Source: CBDAPX01 sp965198725
Lineage (GTDB): Bacteria > Pseudomonadota > Alphaproteobacteria > Rhodobacterales > Rhodobacteraceae
NCBI GenBank assembly: GCA_965198725.1
Contig: CBDAPX010000002.1
Coordinates: 907,791 to 971,790 of the forward strand
DNA length: 64,000 bases
Direction: 5' to 3'
Below are positions 8,958 to 16,535 of this stretch, piece by piece (positions within the stretch are counted from its first letter, which is position 1; each line of letters starts with the position of its first letter). The notes beneath the pieces are model-generated. The model had not been told where the DNA came from and made no database searches. It worked only from the letters and a program-made list of their open reading frames with translations. The translations under genes were made by a program, and so were the position numbers.

Positions 8958-9698
8958 TTACATGCCCTCCATACGGTTTTCAAAGACGGTTTGCCGCCGT
9001 CCGCGCAGCACGATATCGAACTTGTAGGCGCGGGCATCCATTGGCACCGTGCGCAACATATCCAAAGGCGCCACCAAACGTTCGATGGCTTCTTTCGACG
9101 GGATCGATCCCACGATGGGACAAATCCAGATCAAAGGATCGCCTTCGAAATACATCTGGGTGATCAGACGCTGGGCAAAGCCGCTGCCAAAGACCGAGAA
9201 ATGAATGTGCGCTGGACGCCAGTCATTCATGCCGTTGGGCCACGGATAGGGGCCGGGCATTACGGTGCGGAACTCATAGTTGCCGTCGTCATCAGTCACA
9301 CAGCGCCCGCAGCCGCCGAAATTCGGGTCAAGCGGTGCCAGATAGCTTTCTTTCTTGTGCCGGTACCGCCCGCCAGCATTGGCCTGCCAAACCTCGACCA
9401 GCGCGCCGGGCACGCCGCGTCCGGTTTCGTCGACAACGCGCCCGTAGACGATGATGCGCGGACCAATGGCGCTTTCCCCGGCTTGGGCAAAGTTCAGCGT
9501 CATGTCATTGTCGAGCGGTCCCAGCACGTTATGACCAAAGACCGGTCCGGTCTCTTCGCCCAGGCTGGTCGGCATCGACAGCAACGCTTGCTTTGGCGAG
9601 CGTGGAACCGACGTCTTATAGGGCGGGTGATGGGCGGGCGGATGCCATCCGCGGTCCCGCACCATGAAGCCGCCGGATTTCGGGGGTTGATTGGTCAT
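8958..9698 (-). CDS. pcaH: Protocatechuate 3,4-dioxygenase beta subunit
   Basis: 246 residues with the iron-binding chain signatures: GRVVDETGRGVPGALVEVWQANAGGRYRHKKESY and RPAHIHFSVFG, which hold the tyrosine and histidine ligands of the non-haem Fe(III). It carries out intradiol ring cleavage with PcaG in the cytoplasm. The start at 9698 overlaps the pcaC stop by 4 bp, consistent with one translationally coupled operon pobA-pcaC-pcaH-pcaG. Confidence 0.96.
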   Translation of the reverse strand: MTNQPPKSGGFMVRDRGWHPPAHHPPYKTSVPRSPKQALLSMPTSLGEETGPVFGHNVLGPLDNDMTLNFAQAGESAIGPRIIVYGRVVDETGRGVPGALVEVWQANAGGRYRHKKESYLAPLDPNFGGCGRCVTDDDGNYEFRTVMPGPYPWPNGMNDWRPAHIHFSVFGSGFAQRLITQMYFEGDPLIWICPIVGSIPSKEAIERLVAPLDMLRTVPMDARAYKFDIVLRGRRQTVFENRMEGM

Positions 9699-10072
9699 TG
9701 GCTCTCCTCCATTTCGGCGTAGGTCGCTTTGGCCAGTTTGATGGCATGGTTGGCCTTGGGCACACCCGCATACACAGCGACGTGCAAAAACGCTTCCATG
9801 ACATCGTCTTTCGTGGCCCCTGTGTTGGCGCTGGCGCGGATATGCATCGGAATTTCTTCGAAATTGCCGGTGGCTGCCAACAGGGCAAGGGTCAACATGC
9901 TGCGGTCGCGCCGCGAGATTTTATCGCTGGCCCACAAGGTGCCCCAGGCCCCTTCGGTGATCAGCGTCTGAAAGGGTTCATCAAACTCTGTTTTGAGCGC
10001 TTCGGCGCGGTCCACATGGGCATTGCCCAAAACCTCACGCCGAACCGTCATTCCATTGTCAAACCGGCTCAT
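9695..10072 (-). CDS. pcaC: 4-carboxymuconolactone decarboxylase
   Basis: 125 residues of the AhpD/carboxymuconolactone decarboxylase family (ISRRDRSMLTLALLAATG, EIPMHIRASANTGATKDDVMEAFLHVAVYAGVP). I place the start at ATG 10072 because a GAAGGAG ribosome site lies just upstream; an ATG at 10087 overlapping the pobA stop is the alternative. It converts carboxymuconolactone to beta-ketoadipate enol-lactone. A separate pcaD hydrolase for the next step is not in this operon. Confidence 0.94.
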   Translation of the reverse strand: MSRFDNGMTVRREVLGNAHVDRAEALKTEFDEPFQTLITEGAWGTLWASDKISRRDRSMLTLALLAATGNFEEIPMHIRASANTGATKDDVMEAFLHVAVYAGVPKANHAIKLAKATYAEMEESQ

Positions 10073-10086
10073 ACCCGTCTCCTTCA

Positions 10087-11256
10087 TCAATAGGGCAAGC
10101 CCACATAGTTTTCGGCCATCGCCTGTTGCGCGGCCTTGTTGGACCGCAGGAATTCAAGCTCTGCCACCTGCATGCGCAGATCGAATTCGGTCTGATCGGG
10201 ATAGCGATGCATCAGCGAACTGAACCACCAGCTGAACCGCTCTGTCTTCCAGATGCGGGCCAGGGCGCGTTCGGAATACCGGTCGATCCCCTCTGGATCG
10301 TTGTCTTCGTAATACTGACGCAACCCGTTGTAGAGGTAGTGGACGTCAGACGCCGCCGTGTTCAGCCCCTTTGCTCCGGTGGGCGGCACGATATGCGCGG
10401 CGTCACCACACAGGAACAAACGGCCCCAGCGCATCGGCTCTGTCACAAAGGATCGCAGGGGTGCGATCGACTTTTCGATGGATGGCCCGGTGATCAGTTT
10501 TTCGGCCTGATCAGCAGGGATGCGGCGTTTCAATTCGTCCCAAAACAGCTGATCGCTCCAGTCATCAGGACTGTCGGACAAGGAACACTGGATATAATAC
10601 CGGCTGAGATTGGCGTTCCGCATCGAGCAGAGCGCAAAGCCGCGCGGTGAATTGGCATAGATCAATTCGTGATTGACCGGGGGCGTTTCCGACAGAATGC
10701 CCAGCCAGCCAAAGGGATAAACCTTTTCGTATTCCTTGCGCGCGGATGTCGGGATGGTCTGGCGGCTGACACCGTGAAACCCGTCACATCCGGCGACAAA
10801 CTCTGTATCGATCCGGTGTTCTTTGCCGTCCGTCTCATAGGTGACGTAAGGCGCATCGCTGTCGGCATCGTGGATGACCACGTTTTCGACGTTGTAGACA
10901 ATCGGCGCTCCGCAGGCTTCGCGGGCATCATATAGATCGCGCGTCACTTCGGTCTGACCGTAGACCATCACGGGTGTGCCGGTGTGTTCGGCAAAATCGA
11001 TGCGAAACATCTCATCGCCATAGGAAATCAGCGTCCCGTCATGCGTGAACCCCTCGGTGCGCATACGCGCATCAACACCGGCTTCTTCCATCAGGCGCAA
11101 CATGCCCTGTTCCAAAACGCCGGCGCGGATGCGGCCAAGGACGTATTCCTTGGTTTTGCGTTCCAAAACGATCGTGTCGATGCCTTTGGAGTGGAGGAGC
11201 TGACCCAGCAACAAGCCGGATGGGCCTCCTCCAATAATTGCGACCTGCGTGCGCAT
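10087..11256 (-). CDS. pobA: 4-hydroxybenzoate 3-monooxygenase
   Basis: 389 residues, the usual family length. The N-terminal FAD motif IIGGGPSGLLLGQ and the second FAD motif GDAAHIVPPTGAKGLNTAASDV are clear. This NAD(P)H-dependent flavoprotein hydroxylates 4-hydroxybenzoate to protocatechuate, the substrate of the PcaHG enzyme encoded downstream. It is the first gene of the operon and is divergent from pcaQ across a 98-bp regulatory region. Confidence 0.96.
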   Translation of the reverse strand: MRTQVAIIGGGPSGLLLGQLLHSKGIDTIVLERKTKEYVLGRIRAGVLEQGMLRLMEEAGVDARMRTEGFTHDGTLISYGDEMFRIDFAEHTGTPVMVYGQTEVTRDLYDAREACGAPIVYNVENVVIHDADSDAPYVTYETDGKEHRIDTEFVAGCDGFHGVSRQTIPTSARKEYEKVYPFGWLGILSETPPVNHELIYANSPRGFALCSMRNANLSRYYIQCSLSDSPDDWSDQLFWDELKRRIPADQAEKLITGPSIEKSIAPLRSFVTEPMRWGRLFLCGDAAHIVPPTGAKGLNTAASDVHYLYNGLRQYYEDNDPEGIDRYSERALARIWKTERFSWWFSSLMHRYPDQTEFDLRMQVAELEFLRSNKAAQQAMAENYVGLPY

Positions 11257-11303
11257 TTCAAATCCCCTTTTATCCCTGATGGTAGAATGAATGATGGATT
11301 ATG

Positions 11304-11321
11304 ATATGTAAAATGACATAT
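11304..11321. promoter_or_regulatory. Inverted repeat in pobA-pcaQ intergenic region, candidate PcaQ operator
   Basis: ATATGT-AAAATG-ACATAT is a perfect 6-bp inverted repeat with a 6-bp spacer. It lies about 50 bp upstream of the pobA start and about 35 bp upstream of pcaQ. Its position and size fit a LysR-type binding site serving both directions. The sequence does not match the rhizobial PcaQ consensus that I recall, so assignment to PcaQ is inference. Confidence 0.5.
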
Positions 11322-11354
11322 TGGGACTTATAGTTTCTATTTTGGATAAGCAAC

Positions 11355-12269
11355 TTGGACCCTAGGATCAAAATTCGGCATATCTCGGCTTTTGTCGAAA
11401 TCACGCGGCGCGGCAGCCTGAAGCAGGCTGCCGAGGTCATCCACCTGACCCAACCGGCGATATCGAAAACGCTCAAGGAACTGGAAGACATCTTGGACAC
11501 GCGATTGCTGGACCGCGACCGTGCGGGCATCCGGTTGACCCCGGCGGGCGAAGTGTTTCAGCAATTCGCCGAGATGAGCCTTGGGGCTCTGCAACAAGGT
11601 ATCAGCGGGGTGGACCAGATCCGCAAAGGGGGCGGGGGCCGTATCCTTGTGGGCGCTTTGCCCAGTGTGGCCGCACGGGTTTTGCCCCATGCGGCCCAAA
11701 GCTTTGCCGAGCTGGCCCCCGACACGGTTCTGGAGTTCGAAGATGGTCCGCATGGTTACCTGACCGACCGTTTGCGCACCGGTGCGCTGGATGTTTTGGT
11801 CGGACGGTTGGGTGTGCCGGAAACCATGACGGGGTTGTCGTTCACCCAACTTTACAGCGAACAGGTGGTGTTTGCCGTCCGTCCGGATCATCCGGCGATC
11901 ACGGTGGACCTGCCCGGTGATCTGGCACAGTGGCCGGTGATTTACCCCGGACCACGCTCTGCCATCCGCCCCTTGGTGGACCGCTTGATGTTTGCGTTGG
12001 GGGTTGGGGAATTGCCCCGGCGGATTGAAACAGTTTCAGGGGCGTTCGGGCGAGAACGGGCGCTGAGCACGGATGACATCTGGATCATTTCCGAAGGCGT
12101 GGTTGCCATGGATATCGCGCGGGGACGTTTGGCCAAGGTGCCCATGGATACGTCTCTCACGGCGGGCCCGGTTGGCGTGATGACCCGGGCGGATGAAGAA
12201 ATGCCGCCGGCGGTGCGTCTCTTCCGGCTTGCCTTGAACGCCGCAGTCGACACGTTGGGGTTACACTGA
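11355..12269 (+). CDS. pcaQ: LysR-type regulator of the protocatechuate pathway
   Basis: 304 residues from a TTG start at 11355; no ATG or GTG gives the normal N-terminus (DPRIKIRHISAFVEITRRGSLKQAAEVIHLTQPAISKTLKELE, a LysR helix-turn-helix at about residues 5-62). The C-terminal effector domain contains the YPGPRSAIRPLVD stretch seen in PcaQ/GbpR-type regulators. It is divergent from pobA. Family members activate pca genes in response to a pathway intermediate (carboxymuconate-type in rhizobia); the inducer here is not known. Confidence 0.88.
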   Translation: MDPRIKIRHISAFVEITRRGSLKQAAEVIHLTQPAISKTLKELEDILDTRLLDRDRAGIRLTPAGEVFQQFAEMSLGALQQGISGVDQIRKGGGGRILVGALPSVAARVLPHAAQSFAELAPDTVLEFEDGPHGYLTDRLRTGALDVLVGRLGVPETMTGLSFTQLYSEQVVFAVRPDHPAITVDLPGDLAQWPVIYPGPRSAIRPLVDRLMFALGVGELPRRIETVSGAFGRERALSTDDIWIISEGVVAMDIARGRLAKVPMDTSLTAGPVGVMTRADEEMPPAVRLFRLALNAAVDTLGLH

Positions 12270-12280
12270 CGCGCGCGGCT

Positions 12281-13081
12281 TTATCTGCGCAACGCGTTGT
12301 TCAAAATGTTGCCTACGGCGCTTGCGGCAAAGGCGATGGCCGCGATGCAGACGATCGTGGGGCCGGTTGGTGTGTCGAGATAGAACGAGGTCTGCAACCC
12401 GCCCAGTGCGGCCACAGCGCCAATGGCGGCGGCGACAAATGCCATGCGTTCTGGCGCCCGGGCCAAGGGGCGGGCCGCAGCGGCCGGAATGATCAGCATG
12501 GCAGAGATCAGCAAAACGCCGACGACCTTGATTGCGACGGCCACGACAATGGCCAGTACCATGATCAAAACAAACTCTTCTCGGCGGGGGTTTAGCCCAC
12601 TGGCACGTGCCAGATCCGGGTTCACAGTTGCCGTCAATAATGCCGACCAACGCCATGTCAAAAGACCAATGACCACGGCGGCACCGCGCCAGATGACCAA
12701 CAGGTCCTGTCGCGTGACGGCCAATATGTCGCCGAACAGAAAGGAATCGAGGTCCAGTCGAACATCCGCCATAATGGTCACCGCAACGAGGCCGAAGGCC
12801 AGTGAACCATGGGCCAGAACGCCTAGAAGCGTGTCCATGGCATAGCCGCGCCCGGTGAGCGAAGACACAATGCTGGCCATGATCAAAGCGACCAGCATGA
12901 CGGCAGGTGTGACAGCGATTTCAGTGGCCAAGGCCAGTGCCACGCCAAGGATTGCCGCATGCGCGGTGGCCTCTCCGAAATAGGCCATACGCCGCCATAC
13001 CACGAAACAGCCCAACGGGGCGGCGGCCAATGCCACGCCAAGACCGGCTAGGGCCGCACGCCAGAAAAAGTCATCCAGCAT
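12281..13081 (-). CDS. znuB: Zinc ABC transporter permease
   Basis: 266 residues, hydrophobic throughout with about eight membrane segments, of the ABC-3 permease family (RMAYFGEATAHAAILGVALA near the N-terminus; LLISAMLIIPAAAARPLARAPERM near residue 200). It forms the inner-membrane channel of the high-affinity zinc uptake system with ZnuC and ZnuA. The start overlaps the znuC stop by 4 bp (ATGA). It is convergent with pcaQ, 11 bp apart. Confidence 0.93.
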   Translation of the reverse strand: MLDDFFWRAALAGLGVALAAAPLGCFVVWRRMAYFGEATAHAAILGVALALATEIAVTPAVMLVALIMASIVSSLTGRGYAMDTLLGVLAHGSLAFGLVAVTIMADVRLDLDSFLFGDILAVTRQDLLVIWRGAAVVIGLLTWRWSALLTATVNPDLARASGLNPRREEFVLIMVLAIVVAVAIKVVGVLLISAMLIIPAAAARPLARAPERMAFVAAAIGAVAALGGLQTSFYLDTPTGPTIVCIAAIAFAASAVGNILNNALRR

Positions 13082-13842
13082 CAGTGATGCGTCCCGTGCC
13101 CGTGGTCATGCCCATGGTCATGATCGTGATCATGCGAATGGGTGTGTTGATGTTGATACAGCGCCAAAGCGCCTTGCGTCCCGGTCCCGAAAAGGGCGCG
13201 GTATTCCGGTGCGCTGGCAACCACGGCAGGGGTGCCTTGGCAACAGACATGACCGTTCAGGCACAAAACCCGGTCCGAGGCGGCCATGACCACATGCAAG
13301 TCATGGCTGACCATCACAACGGCGCATCCCAGTCGTTGCCGCACATCTTCGATCTGGCGATAAAACGCAGCTGCGCCGGGCTGGTCGAGCCCTTGGGTGG
13401 CTTCATCCAGCAACAAAAGCTCCGGGTCAGACAGCAATGCCCGCGCCAAAAGCACGCGCTGAAACTGGCCGCCGGACAGGTCGCTCATCTGCCGCCGGCC
13501 CAGGTTCGGCACACCGGCCTCTTTCAAGGCGGTCTCACATCTGTCTCTGGCGATGCGGCGCGGCAGGTTCAGGAACCGTTGCACCGTCATCGGCATGTTG
13601 TGATCAATGGCGAGCCGTTGGGGAACATAGCCGATCCGCAAACCCGGTTTGGACGTTATTTCACCCTTGGTCGGATGCAACGCGCCGATGATCGCGCGCA
13701 AAAAGCTGCTTTTGCCCGACCCGTTTGGTCCGACGATGGTCACGATCTCATTAGGTTGGATATCGACCGTCACGTTGCGCAAAACGGTGCGCTGGCCATA
13801 CGCCAATGTGACCTTATCGGCCGAAACGAGCGGCGATGTCAT
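13081..13842 (-). CDS. znuC: Zinc ABC transporter ATP-binding protein
   Basis: 253 residues from ATG 13842 (MTSPLVSADKVTLAYG), overlapping the zur stop by 4 bp; a longer frame upstream runs through zur and is rejected. Walker A is GPNGSGKSS, the signature is LSGGQFQRVLLARALL and Walker B is LLLLDEAT. The C-terminus carries a striking histidine-rich tail (HTHSHDHDHDHGHDHGHG) of about 25 residues, which could bind zinc on the cytoplasmic side. It energises ZnuB. Confidence 0.95.
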   Translation of the reverse strand: MTSPLVSADKVTLAYGQRTVLRNVTVDIQPNEIVTIVGPNGSGKSSFLRAIIGALHPTKGEITSKPGLRIGYVPQRLAIDHNMPMTVQRFLNLPRRIARDRCETALKEAGVPNLGRRQMSDLSGGQFQRVLLARALLSDPELLLLDEATQGLDQPGAAAFYRQIEDVRQRLGCAVVMVSHDLHVVMAASDRVLCLNGHVCCQGTPAVVASAPEYRALFGTGTQGALALYQHQHTHSHDHDHDHGHDHGHGTHH

Positions 13843-14318
13843 GCAGAGGTGCCTTGGCAATTGGGACAAAGACCTTCGGCTTCGACCACCACGCGTTCGA
13901 TCATAAAACCTGTTTCCTTGGCCAGATGTCCAAGCCATCCATCTGACAAATCGGTTGGGGATTCCGACACCGACCGGCAATTGCGGCAAATCAGGAAGGC
14001 CGGTGCGTGATTGGCATCGACATGTGAACAGGCCGTGTAGGCGTTCAGCCGTTCAACCCGATGCGCAAGACCGTGTTTAACCAGAAAATCCAAGGCGCGG
14101 TAAACGACCGGTGGCTGCGATCCCAACCCTTCTGCCGACAGGACGTCCAGAATGTCGTAGGCGCCCAGAGCCTGATGTTTTTCCAACAGAATTTCCAAGA
14201 CGCGGCGACGCACTGGCGTGAATTGCAGTTTTTCGCGCGCACAGATCGCTTCGGCTTCGGCGATACCGTCCGAGATACAGCGGTCATGGTTGTGGCTGTG
14301 GAATCCAACAGAGCTCAT
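13839..14318 (-). CDS. zur: Fur-family zinc uptake regulator
   Basis: 159 residues from ATG 14318, preceded by an AAAGG ribosome site; an ATG at 14375 would add 19 unlikely residues. It has a winged-helix DNA-binding half (LQFTPVRRRVLEILLEKHQALGAYDIL) and a zinc-binding half with two CxxC pairs (FLICRNCRSVSE and EGLCPNCQ). Zur with zinc bound represses zinc uptake. Here it is first in a zur-znuC-znuB operon and divergent from znuA, with an operator between them. Confidence 0.93.
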   Translation of the reverse strand: MSSVGFHSHNHDRCISDGIAEAEAICAREKLQFTPVRRRVLEILLEKHQALGAYDILDVLSAEGLGSQPPVVYRALDFLVKHGLAHRVERLNAYTACSHVDANHAPAFLICRNCRSVSESPTDLSDGWLGHLAKETGFMIERVVVEAEGLCPNCQGTSA

Positions 14319-14343
14319 CAGCGGCCTTTCGAGATGCGATTTA

Positions 14344-14378
14344 GGGTTGATATGTGATAGGTGCGTCTCTATCAACCC
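14344..14378. repeat. 9-bp inverted repeat in the zur leader
   Basis: GGGTTGATA (14344-14352) and TATCAACCC (14370-14378) are perfect inverted copies with a 17-bp spacer, just upstream of the zur start. It could be a leader hairpin or a second operator. It has no T-run, so it is not an obvious terminator. Confidence 0.45.
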
Positions 14379-14388
14379 AGATCGACGT

Positions 14389-14402
14389 TATGTTATAACA
14401 TA
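14389..14402. promoter_or_regulatory. Perfect palindrome, candidate Zur box
   Basis: TATGTTATAACATA is a perfect 14-bp palindrome 12 bp before the znuA start and about 70 bp from the zur start. It resembles the AT-rich Zur boxes (core TGTTATAACA) reported in alphaproteobacteria. The position fits repression of znuA and probably zur-znuCB by zinc-loaded Zur. Confidence 0.8.
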
Positions 14403-14414
14403 GGGGAGCACGAC

Positions 14415-15617
14415 GTGATCAACAACAGATTTGGCAAGGCTGCATTGGCGCTTTGTGCCACAACCGCATTGAGCAATGGCGCGCTGGCCGATGCGCCATC
14501 GGTGGTCACCGACATCGCAGCGATCCATTCGCTGGTCGCGAAGGTCATGGAAGGCGTCGGAGAGCCAAACCTACTCGTTTCCGCAGGTCAAACGCCGCAT
14601 TCCTTCACCATGCGCCCATCGGACGCGCAAGCATTGCAAGACGCCAATCTGGTGATCTGGATCGGCGAAGAGTTGACACCGTGGCTGGAAAAACCGCTCG
14701 AGTCGCTCAGCAGTGATGCGCAAACGCTGACCCTGTTGGACGTCGAAGGCACACAGACGCTGGAGTTCCGGGAAGAAACGGTTTTTGCGGAAAACGACGA
14801 TCACCATGATGATCATGATGACCATGGTCATGAGGATCACGCGGATCATGAAGATGAACATGACCATGATGATCACGCGGACCACAAAGATGAGCATGAT
14901 CACGATGATCATGCGGAACATAAAGATGAGCATGACCACGATGATCATGCAGACCACAAAGACGAACATGATCACGATCATGAAGAACATGCTGATCACG
15001 ATGACCACAAAGACGAAGATGGGCATGAAGACCATGCCGGTCATGACGACCACGATGATCATGAGGATCACGCCGGTCACGATGATCATGATCACCACCA
15101 CCACGATGGCGTTGATCCCCATGCCTGGTTGATGCCGGCCAACGCGCAAACCTGGTTGGGTGTGATTGCCGAAACACTGGCGACCATGGACCCAGACCAT
15201 GCAGATCAGTATCGTGAGAACGCGGCAGAAGCTGTCGAGGAATTTACCGAGACAGTTGCAGAGGTCAAAGAAACACTGGGTGATATGGCCGGCACTGCCG
15301 TCATTACGATGCACGACGCATACCAGTATTTCGAAGGTGAATTCGGTCTGCGGGTTGTTGGCTCGATCAGCCCAGGGGACGCAACGGACCCAAGCCCCGC
15401 ACGGATCGCCGAATTGCGTGACGCGGTGCAGGATCAGGCCATTACCTGCGCGTTTTCAGAGCCACAATTCGACCAACGCCTGATTTCGGCTGTGGCCGAA
15501 GACATTGGTGTCAAGGTTGCTGTTCTGGACCCGCACGGTGCCAATCTGGAACCCGGGCCTGACTTGTACACTGGCGTTTTGAAACAGATGGCCACCGCTA
15601 TCGCCGGGTGCAAATAA
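14415..15617 (+). CDS. znuA: Periplasmic zinc-binding protein of the Znu transporter
   Basis: 400 residues from GTG 14415 behind AGGGGAG. A Sec signal peptide ends near ALA-DAPSV (about residue 26). Metal-ligand regions are GQTPHSFTMRPSD, GVDPHAWLMP and ITMHDAYQYF, with DPHGANLEPGPD near the end. Between residues about 125 and 232 lies an exceptionally long loop of almost only His, Asp and Glu built from repeats of HDHDDHADHKDE. Such loops occur in ZnuA as zinc sensors or chaperones, but this one is roughly 100 residues. It delivers zinc to ZnuB. Confidence 0.95.
   Translation: MINNRFGKAALALCATTALSNGALADAPSVVTDIAAIHSLVAKVMEGVGEPNLLVSAGQTPHSFTMRPSDAQALQDANLVIWIGEELTPWLEKPLESLSSDAQTLTLLDVEGTQTLEFREETVFAENDDHHDDHDDHGHEDHADHEDEHDHDDHADHKDEHDHDDHAEHKDEHDHDDHADHKDEHDHDHEEHADHDDHKDEDGHEDHAGHDDHDDHEDHAGHDDHDHHHHDGVDPHAWLMPANAQTWLGVIAETLATMDPDHADQYRENAAEAVEEFTETVAEVKETLGDMAGTAVITMHDAYQYFEGEFGLRVVGSISPGDATDPSPARIAELRDAVQDQAITCAFSEPQFDQRLISAVAEDIGVKVAVLDPHGANLEPGPDLYTGVLKQMATAIAGCK
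14859..14966 (+). repeat. 36-bp tandem repeat encoding the ZnuA His-rich loop
   Basis: Three consecutive 36-bp units start at 14859, 14895 and 14931, with a degenerate fourth from 14967. Each encodes HDHDDHA-(D/E)-HKDE. The units differ mainly at third codon positions (gac/gat, cac/cat), so the protein repeat is conserved more than the DNA. Degenerate copies extend the low-complexity stretch over about 14795-15110. Confidence 0.85.
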
Positions 15618-15631
15618 TACGATACACGCGC

Positions 15632-15661
15632 GGGGCGGGCCGGCTTGTTGTCGTCCGCCCC
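15632..15661 (+). terminator. GC-rich stem-loop after znuA
   Basis: GGGGCGG (15632-15638) pairs with CCGCCCC (15655-15661) across a 16-bp loop, 15 bp after the znuA stop. The T-run is poor, so this is only a possible terminator. Confidence 0.35.
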
Positions 15662-15746
15662 TTGCAGGTCCCCATGGGCAACACTAAGACTCCTGTAACT
15701 GCAATCGGGTATCCTCCCGAACCAACTTCAGAACAGGCAGCCGACC

Positions 15747-16379
15747 ATGTTTGATCCTATCGACACATACAACAACACTCTGGTCCCGATGGTGGTGGAA
15801 CAAACCAGCCGGGGCGAACGGGCCTATGACATCTTTTCGCGCCTCCTGAAGGAGCGGATCATCTTCATCAACGGCCCCATTCATGATGGCATGTCCCATC
15901 TAATCGTGGCCCAGCTGTTGCACCTTGAGGCAGAAAACCCTAGCAAGGAAATCTCAATCTATATCAACAGCCCGGGCGGTGTGGTCACCAGTGGTTTGTC
16001 GATTTACGACACGATGCAGTACATCAAGCCCAAGTGCAGCACGTTGGTGATTGGGCAGGCGGCATCAATGGGCTCTGTCCTGTTGGCAGGCGGCGAGGCA
16101 GGCATGCGGTTTTCCCTGCCCAACAGCCGCATCATGGTGCACCAGCCATCGGGCGGTTACCAAGGTCAGGCCAGCGACATCATGATCCACGCGGCCGAGA
16201 CACAAAAGCTGAAAGACCGGTTGTACGACATCTATGTAAAACACACCGGTCAGTCGAAAAAGGCCGTGGAAAAAGCGCTCGACCGCGACAATTTCATGTC
16301 GCCAGAGGAAGCCAAAGATTGGGGTCACATCGACGAAATCGTCGACAGCCGCCCCAAAACGGATGAGGCGGACGCCTAA
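15747..16379 (+). CDS. clpP: ATP-dependent Clp protease proteolytic subunit
   Basis: 210 residues, usual length. The catalytic serine lies in GQAASMGSVLL, the histidine in NSRIMVHQPSGG and the aspartate in the LDRDNF region. It forms the tetradecameric protease chamber that works with ClpX (next gene) and ClpA in the cytoplasm. The gap of about 155 bp before clpX holds no obvious gene; a small GTTGCG/CGCAAC hairpin is seen at about 16395. Confidence 0.97.
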   Translation: MFDPIDTYNNTLVPMVVEQTSRGERAYDIFSRLLKERIIFINGPIHDGMSHLIVAQLLHLEAENPSKEISIYINSPGGVVTSGLSIYDTMQYIKPKCSTLVIGQAASMGSVLLAGGEAGMRFSLPNSRIMVHQPSGGYQGQASDIMIHAAETQKLKDRLYDIYVKHTGQSKKAVEKALDRDNFMSPEEAKDWGHIDEIVDSRPKTDEADA

Positions 16380-16535
16380 GGCGCGCCCATAAAAGTTGCG
16401 TCGTTCCGCAACCCGTGTGCGGAGCGGCGATTTTGCGATTGTGGACACTGAACGGCTGGCCTAAGCTACCCGCTAAGTGCGACAGCCCGGTGAATTGTCG
16501 GGCAAATGACGACCGGAAAGGCCGAAAGGTAGATC

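Noticed and set aside
13842..13989. Longer znuC with a 49-residue N-terminal extension
   Set aside because: The extension is zur read in another frame; the ATPase starts normally at 13842.
12937..14010. A 357-codon plus-strand frame
   Set aside because: It is antisense to znuB, znuC and zur, all well supported.
14795..15110. Repeated DNA resembling a CRISPR array
   Set aside because: Units are contiguous 36-bp codon-aligned repeats without spacers, inside znuA.
14571..15314. A 247-codon minus-strand frame with long runs of Ile, Met and Val
   Set aside because: It is the antisense of the ZnuA His/Asp repeat; the hydrophobic runs are an artefact of reading cat/gat repeats backwards.
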